Shown here piece after piece: positions 5,793 to 9,093 of a stretch of DNA of 9,093 bases. Position 1 is the first letter of the stretch. Each line of letters starts with the position of its first letter. Source of the DNA: Spirochaetaceae bacterium (lineage in GTDB: Bacteria > Spirochaetota > Spirochaetia > SZUA-6 > Fen-1364); assembly GCA_003141795.1 (NCBI GenBank), contig PLNO01000034.1, positions 142 to 9,234 on the forward strand. The letters are read 5' to 3'. The notes under the pieces are model-generated. The model was not told where the DNA came from, did not search any database, and worked only from the letters and a program-made list of their open reading frames with translations. The position numbers were made by a program, and so were the translations under genes.

Positions 5793-6713
5793 GGGGTCCA
5801 CCGGGCTCCTCTTTCCGGTGAGGAGAATCTTCTCGATCTCCGCCGTCGACAGGGGCTGCGTTCCTCCGCGCTGCCCCGTGACAAGTGCGCCCAGCGCGTT
5901 ACCGTACCGGCAGGATTCCGCGAGCGGGGTGCCGCGCAGGTACTGGTGGAGGAATCCCGCGGAGAATGCATCGCCTGACCCGATCGTGTCGACGACGGTG
6001 ACCTCGAATCCCGGCTCGTAGGCCGCGGTGCCGTCGCGCTTGGCGGCGAAGGCGCCGCCCGGGCCGAGGGTGACGATGAGGCAGGCGAGCCTCGTCATGC
6101 GGATGAGGCTCGCGACCTTCGAAGCGATGTTCCCGTTGCCCAGCCCGAAGATGCGGTCCACGACCGCGAGCTCCTGGTCGTTCAGCTTGAGCACGCCCGC
6201 GTCGGCGATCGACGAGACGATCTCCGCGTCGGTCCAGCCGTCCTTGCGGAGGTTGAGATCGAGGAACGCGCACTGCCCGTGGAGCTCGGCGAGCATCCGT
6301 GCCAGGGTGGCCCGGGATCCGGGTCCGCGGCGCGCCAGGGTGCCGAAGCAGAGCGCCTCCGCATTCCGTACCAGTGTCAGGAGCTCGGGATCTGCGGCGA
6401 TGTGGTCGTAGGCGACGTCGGGGGTGATGGTGAAGTCGTGGTTTCCCTGCTGGTCGAACCGCACCGAAACGGTCCCCGTGGGAAGCACACTGTCCTGTTG
6501 GAGAAAGGCCGTCTCCAGACCGAGCGCCGCGACGCGCTCGCGCGCCGCGACGCCCCGTGCGTCCCTGCCGAGCCTGCTCACCATGAAAGTAGGATGCCCC
6601 AGCGTGTGGGTGCGGTAGGCGAGGTTGAACGGAGCGCCGCCGAGGACGGGTCCCGTCGGGAGCAGGTCCCAGAGGACCTCGCCGAAGCAGACGATCGAAG
6701 GGTCGGCCGGCAT
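5781..6713 (-). CDS. PfkB-family carbohydrate kinase, fructokinase-like
   Basis: A 310-residue cytoplasmic ribokinase-fold kinase that transfers phosphate from ATP to a sugar hydroxyl. The N-terminus CFGEVLWDLLPTG followed by GGAPFNLAYRTHTLG (25-39) is the sugar-binding part typical of fructokinases. The C-terminal PfkB signature DTIGSGDAFSAGFL spans 242-255, with D248 as catalytic base and G245-G247 as the anion hole. LKLNDQEL (175-182) and VTLGPGGAF (214-222) are the other conserved blocks. Length is normal and no residue looks lost. Within the family it resembles bacterial fructokinases more than ribokinase or 2-keto-3-deoxygluconate kinase, but this is by eye. ATG 6713 lies five bases after the stop of the small helix-turn-helix gene, so the two are probably one transcript. 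A hairpin-rich segment lies just before the start. Confidence 0.9.
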   Translation of the reverse strand: MPADPSIVCFGEVLWDLLPTGPVLGGAPFNLAYRTHTLGHPTFMVSRLGRDARGVAARERVAALGLETAFLQQDSVLPTGTVSVRFDQQGNHDFTITPDVAYDHIAADPELLTLVRNAEALCFGTLARRGPGSRATLARMLAELHGQCAFLDLNLRKDGWTDAEIVSSIADAGVLKLNDQELAVVDRIFGLGNGNIASKVASLIRMTRLACLIVTLGPGGAFAAKRDGTAAYEPGFEVTVVDTIGSGDAFSAGFLHQYLRGTPLAESCRYGNALGALVTGQRGGTQPLSTAEIEKILLTGKRSPVDPRFD

Positions 6714-6718
6714 CCGCT

Positions 6719-6949
6719 CTATATCATGTCGATCCCCGATCTGCGGGGATCGTGGGGATCGGGAATGTTGTTTAAATAGTAGAAAGCCGAACGGATCTTC
6801 GTTCCATTACGTTCCGAGATCCGCCCCTCCTTCAGCCAGACGTTGACGGTGCTACGGTTGCGCTGGAACATCCGCGCCAGCGCCGAGGGGGTCATGTCGT
6901 ACGTCCTGCTGATCCACTTCAGCATCGATTGCGGGCTCTTCTCGCTCAT
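6719..6949 (-). CDS. Small helix-turn-helix DNA-binding protein
   Basis: A 76-residue basic protein. The segment at about 18-40, YDMTPSALARMFQRNRSTVN then VWLKEG, reads as a helix-turn-helix: a first helix with SALARMF, a short turn, and a recognition helix with STVNVWLK. This resembles Xre/MerR-like or transposase-type HTH units, but I cannot place it in a named family. The last 15 residues are rich in Pro, Asp and Arg and coincide with strong inverted repeats in the DNA. Two adjacent in-frame ATGs at 6952 and 6949 share the site GGAGGT (6957-6962); 6949 has the better spacing (7 bases). It lies five bases upstream of pfkB on the same strand and divergent from nfeD. A likely role is control of its own and perhaps pfkB transcription; that is inference. 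The domain call is moderate. Confidence 0.7.
   Translation of the reverse strand: MSEKSPQSMLKWISRTYDMTPSALARMFQRNRSTVNVWLKEGRISERNGTKIRSAFYYLNNIPDPHDPRRSGIDMI
6730..6763. promoter_or_regulatory. Overlapping, mutually exclusive hairpins before pfkB
   Basis: CGATCCCC (6730-6737) pairs with GGGGATCG (6745-6752) over a 7-base loop. CCCGATC (6735-6741) can instead pair with GATCGGG (6757-6763). The two use overlapping bases, so only one can form at a time. GGGGATC also occurs twice (6745-6751 and 6754-6760). They lie in the last codons of the HTH gene, 17-50 bases before the pfkB ATG. They could affect pfkB translation or termination, or be a protein-binding site. No T-tract follows. Confidence 0.4.
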
Positions 6950-6956
6950 CATTGAC

Positions 6957-6962
6957 ACCTCC
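6957..6962 (-). promoter_or_regulatory. Ribosome binding site of the small HTH gene
   Basis: The minus strand reads GGAGGT, four bases before ATG 6952 and seven before ATG 6949. It supports translation from this doublet rather than from the longer open frame reaching back to 7132, which would enter the nfeD coding region. Confidence 0.7.
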
Positions 6963-6979
6963 GAGGCGAATCTCCTGAT

Positions 6980-6985
6980 ATTGTA
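6980..6985 (-). promoter_or_regulatory. Candidate -10 box of the HTH-pfkB unit
   Basis: The minus strand reads TACAAT (five of six to TATAAT), 27 bases before ATG 6952, leaving a leader of about 20 bases that contains the ribosome site. The -35 region at 17 bases (7003-7008) reads CAGGGG, a poor match, and overlaps the dyad at 7005-7014, so the promoter may need an activator or be repressed there. Confidence 0.4.
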
Positions 6986-7004
6986 TCGGCGCGAAGTCCC
7001 GTCC

Positions 7005-7014
7005 CCTGCACAGG
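7005..7014. promoter_or_regulatory. Dyad with TGCACA core, candidate operator 1
   Basis: CCTG-CA-CAGG is a perfect ten-base dyad around a two-base centre. It covers the expected -35 position of the HTH gene. It shares the core TGCACA and flank symmetry with the second dyad, 27 bases away centre to centre. Operator function is inference. Confidence 0.35.
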
Positions 7015-7019
7015 TTTTC

Positions 7020-7054
7020 CCACCCCTTGTCGGTGCACACCGTCCGCGGGGTGG
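7020..7054. promoter_or_regulatory. Nested dyad with TGCACA core, candidate operator 2
   Basis: An inner dyad CGGTG-CA-CACCG (7031-7042) is enclosed by an outer pair CCACCCC (7020-7026) and GGGGTGG (7048-7054), giving 12 matched pairs in 35 bases. It is in the middle of the divergent gap between the HTH gene and nfeD, just upstream of and touching the nfeD -35 region. It could be an operator or, if transcribed leftward from further upstream, a hairpin. Confidence 0.4.
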
Positions 7055-7075
7055 ATTGCATCGACACAGAACGGC

Positions 7076-7081
7076 TATACT
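7076..7081 (+). promoter_or_regulatory. Candidate -10 box of nfeD
   Basis: TATACT matches TATAAT at five of six positions and lies 23 bases before ATG 7105, leaving room for a leader with GGAGGG at 7087-7092. The hexamer at 17 bases upstream (7053-7058, GGATTG) is a poor -35 box. Confidence 0.45.
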
Positions 7082-7104
7082 GATGCGGAGGGTCAGCACA
7101 GCCA

Positions 7105-8469
7105 ATGAGAATACGTCCGTTTCTTGCCGCACTGTTGCTCGTGGCCGGTGCCGCCCTGGCGCTCGCCGACGACAGGGTCGTTACCGTGCTCACCCTCGCA
7201 CGCGGCATCGATCCCATCTCCGCGCGCTACGTCCAGCGCGGTCTGGACCGCGCGCGTCGGGACGGCGCCGGGCTCGTCGTGATAGAGCTTGACACCCCGG
7301 GCGGCCTGGGATCGTCCATGGACCAGATTGTGGCTGGGATCCTCGCCTCCCCCGTGCCCGTGGCCGTCTACGTCTCCCCGCAGGGCGCCCGTGCGGCATC
7401 GGCGGGCGTGTTCATCGCCATGGCGGCGCAGATCACGGCCATGGCGCCGGGCACGCACATCGGCGCGGCGCACCCCGTGGACTCGGGCGGCAAGGACATC
7501 ACCGGCGTCATGGGGGAGAAGGTGCTGAACGACGCCGTGGCCATGCTCAAGAGCCTCTCCGACATGCGGGGCCGCAGCCCGGGCTGGGCCGATGAGGCGG
7601 TGCGCCGCAGCGCCTCCCTGACGGAGAAGGAAGCGGTGGAGCGCAACGTCGCCGATCTCAGCGCCGCCGACCTCGGGTCCCTGCTCTCCGCCGTGGACGG
7701 GCGAACGGTGCGGGCTGCTGACGGTCCCGTGGTCCTGCACACCTCCGGTGCCGAGGTGCGGCGGTTCCGCATGAGCTTCATCGACCGACTGCTCGGGTTC
7801 CTCGTGAACCCCGACGTCGCCTACATCCTCATGGTGATCGGCATCTTCGGCGTCATCTTCGAGCTGTCCGCCCCGGGCGCCGTCGCCCCGGGCGTCGCGG
7901 GAGCAGTCGCACTGCTCCTTGCCTTCATCGGTTTCGGCAACCTGCCGACGAACGTCGGCGGCATCGTTTTCATACTCCTGGCAATCGTCCTGTTCATCGT
8001 CGACATCAAGACACCGACGCACGGCTTCCTCACGGCAGGCGGCGTGGTGTCGTTCGTGCTCGGGTCGCTCCTGCTCTTCCCTCCCTGGCGCATTCCTTCG
8101 CCGCCCATTGTGCCCGGTGGGCCCGCGCTCGCACAGCCCCACATCTCCATCGCCGCCATCGTCGTGATGACGGTGCTCATCGTGGCGTTCTTCGTCTTCG
8201 TGCTGGGAAAGGGAATCGGGGCGCTGGGGAGGAAGGTGAGCTTCGGCGTGGAGACGCTCGTGGGGGGGAGCGGGATAGCGCTGTCGGACCTCGCGCCGGA
8301 AGGGCTCGTGCGCATGGCGGGTGAGCAGTGGAGCGCGCGTGCCGAAGGGGGCGCGATCAAGGCTGGGGAGAAGGTCGAGATCATCGGCCGCGAGGGGCTG
8401 TGGCTTCTCGTGCGCCGTTCGGGGAATCAGGGTGCATCGTCACCCACGTCCGAGGGAGGTGTCTCATGA
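7105..8469 (+). CDS. nfeD: NfeD-family membrane-bound serine protease, long form
   Basis: A 454-residue inner-membrane protein of the long NfeD type (NfeD1b; archaeal relative PH1510). Residues 1-21 are a signal peptide ending ALALA. Residues about 24-215 form a ClpP/SppA-like protease domain with a Ser-Lys dyad: S99 in AASAGVFIAMAA and probably K139 in MGEKVLND; the PGG in LDTPGGLG (64-67) is the oxyanion region. About five membrane helices follow (roughly 230-252, 262-279, 284-301, 306-324, 348-368). The C-terminus (about 378-437) is the NfeD OB-fold. In PH1510 the protease cuts the hydrophobic C-terminus of its partner stomatin. ATG 7105 follows GGAGGG (7087-7092) at 12 bases, a little long. 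The stop overlaps the slipin start by four bases (ATGA), so the two are coupled. All expected parts are present. Confidence 0.93.
   Translation: MRIRPFLAALLLVAGAALALADDRVVTVLTLARGIDPISARYVQRGLDRARRDGAGLVVIELDTPGGLGSSMDQIVAGILASPVPVAVYVSPQGARAASAGVFIAMAAQITAMAPGTHIGAAHPVDSGGKDITGVMGEKVLNDAVAMLKSLSDMRGRSPGWADEAVRRSASLTEKEAVERNVADLSAADLGSLLSAVDGRTVRAADGPVVLHTSGAEVRRFRMSFIDRLLGFLVNPDVAYILMVIGIFGVIFELSAPGAVAPGVAGAVALLLAFIGFGNLPTNVGGIVFILLAIVLFIVDIKTPTHGFLTAGGVVSFVLGSLLLFPPWRIPSPPIVPGGPALAQPHISIAAIVVMTVLIVAFFVFVLGKGIGALGRKVSFGVETLVGGSGIALSDLAPEGLVRMAGEQWSARAEGGAIKAGEKVEIIGREGLWLLVRRSGNQGASSPTSEGGVS
8455..8460 (+). promoter_or_regulatory. Ribosome binding site for the slipin gene inside nfeD
   Basis: GGAGGT ends five bases before ATG 8466, within the last nfeD codons, and the two genes overlap at ATGA (8466-8469). 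It fixes the slipin start and indicates coupled translation. Confidence 0.75.
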
Positions 8470-9093
8470 GCTATGTCCTGGCCGGGATCATCATCATTCT
8501 GGTGATCATCATCCTCTCCGCGTCCATCAAGGTCGTACGGGAGTATCAGCGTCTGGTCATCTTCAGGTTGGGACGCAGCATCGGCGCCAAGGGGCCGGGT
8601 CTTGTTTTCCTCATCCCCATCGTCGACAAGCCGATCTGGACGGACCTGCGGGAGCAGTACCTTGAGATCCCGAGCCAGACCTGCATCACCAAGGACAACG
8701 CGCCCATCGACGTGGACTTCCTCATCTACTGGCGCGTCATGGATCCGAGCCTCTCCGTTATCCAGGTGGCGAACTTCGCGGGAGCGAGCCAGGGCATCGC
8801 CACAACGACGCTGCGCGCCGTGATCGGCGACATCCCGCTGGACGACGTGCTCGCCAAGCGGGAAGAGATCAACCGCGTGTTGCGCACGAAGCTCGACGAG
8901 GTGACCGAGCGCTGGGGCGTGAAGGTCACGAGCGTCGAGATCAGGGAGATCGTGCCGCCCAAGGACATCCAGGACGCCATGAACCGCCAGATGTCAGCGG
9001 AAAGGATCCGCAGGGCCATGGTCATCGAGAGCGAAGGAAAGCGCGCCTCGGCGATCCTGGTGGCCGAAGGGGAGAAGCAGTCGGCGATCCTCA
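8466..9093 (+). CDS. SPFH/band-7 protein, slipin (stomatin-like), 5' part
   Basis: The first 209 residues of a stomatin-like protein, cut by the right edge; the full family length is about 250-320, so the C-terminal coiled coil and the oligomerisation tail are missing. Residues 4-20 form a single N-terminal membrane helix (almost all Ile, Leu, Val). The band-7/SPFH domain follows from about residue 23: VVREYQRLVIFRLGR, GPGLVFLIP, ITKDNAPIDVDFLIYWRV, LRAVIGDIPLDDVLAKREEI and EIVPPKDIQDAMNRQMSAER are all typical of the slipin-2 group (PH1511-like). The visible coiled coil begins at about 175. Slipins form large membrane-anchored rings or microdomains and are the classical partner, and in archaea the substrate, of the NfeD protease encoded just upstream. 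The pairing supports the identification. Confidence 0.93.
   Translation, partial: MSYVLAGIIIILVIIILSASIKVVREYQRLVIFRLGRSIGAKGPGLVFLIPIVDKPIWTDLREQYLEIPSQTCITKDNAPIDVDFLIYWRVMDPSLSVIQVANFAGASQGIATTTLRAVIGDIPLDDVLAKREEINRVLRTKLDEVTERWGVKVTSVEIREIVPPKDIQDAMNRQMSAERIRRAMVIESEGKRASAILVAEGEKQSAIL

Noticed and set aside
6953..7132. N-terminal extension of the small HTH protein back into nfeD
   Set aside because: GGAGGT precedes the ATG doublet at 6949-6952, a -10 box lies at 6980-6985, and the added residues have no HTH-like or conserved character.
7093..8142. 349-codon minus-strand frame opposite nfeD
   Set aside because: It is rich in His, Asp, Glu and Arg because it mirrors hydrophobic membrane-helix codons. 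No domain is seen, and nfeD is complete on the other strand.

Overview
This is a GC-rich bacterial window, densely coded on both strands, with eleven genes (two cut by the window edges) and almost no spare DNA. The best lineage clue is a TRAP-T lipoprotein (TatT type) translationally overlapped with a DctP-type binding protein. That pairing is known from Treponema (TatT/TatP, the 'TPAT' transporters) and from other spirochaetes and some Deltaproteobacteria. A GAF-HD-GYP cyclic-di-GMP phosphodiesterase also fits. My guess is a high-GC, free-living member of Spirochaetota, but no marker gene proves it.

Layout. Bases 1-242 hold the 3' end of an aldo/keto reductase (+). It converges on a leftward block that reads, in transcription order from about 3731 down to 252: a HAD phosphatase, a GAF-HD-GYP protein, a zinc-ribbon/TM2 membrane protein and a Gfo/Idh/MocA sugar-type dehydrogenase. 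Three of these four have their own recognisable promoter, so the block looks like successive, independently started genes rather than one simple operon. A divergent start at about 3692-3766 separates this block from tatT-tatP (+). The usual membrane subunits (DctQ/DctM) do not follow tatP. Instead a convergent pfkB fructokinase-like gene (-) meets it, and pfkB lies 5 bases behind a very small helix-turn-helix gene (-). A 152-base divergent region then leads to nfeD and a slipin/SPFH gene (+), the latter cut by the right edge.

How the genes fit together. The aldo/keto reductase, Gfo/Idh dehydrogenase, HAD phosphatase, PfkB kinase and TRAP solute-capture pair are consistent with uptake and metabolism of sugars or organic acids. 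NfeD plus slipin is a conserved membrane-quality module. No mobile element, CRISPR array, RNA gene or phage gene was seen.

Points worth a second look: (a) two leftward genes share a TTGAC[C/T]-N17-TACAGT promoter placed so close to the ATG that the mRNAs should be leaderless or nearly so; (b) the orphan TatT-TatP pair, whose binding protein has Trp where TRAP binding proteins usually have the ligand-clamping Arg; (c) two dyads sharing a TGCACA core in the HTH/nfeD divergent region, possible operators; (d) two mutually exclusive hairpins just before the pfkB start.
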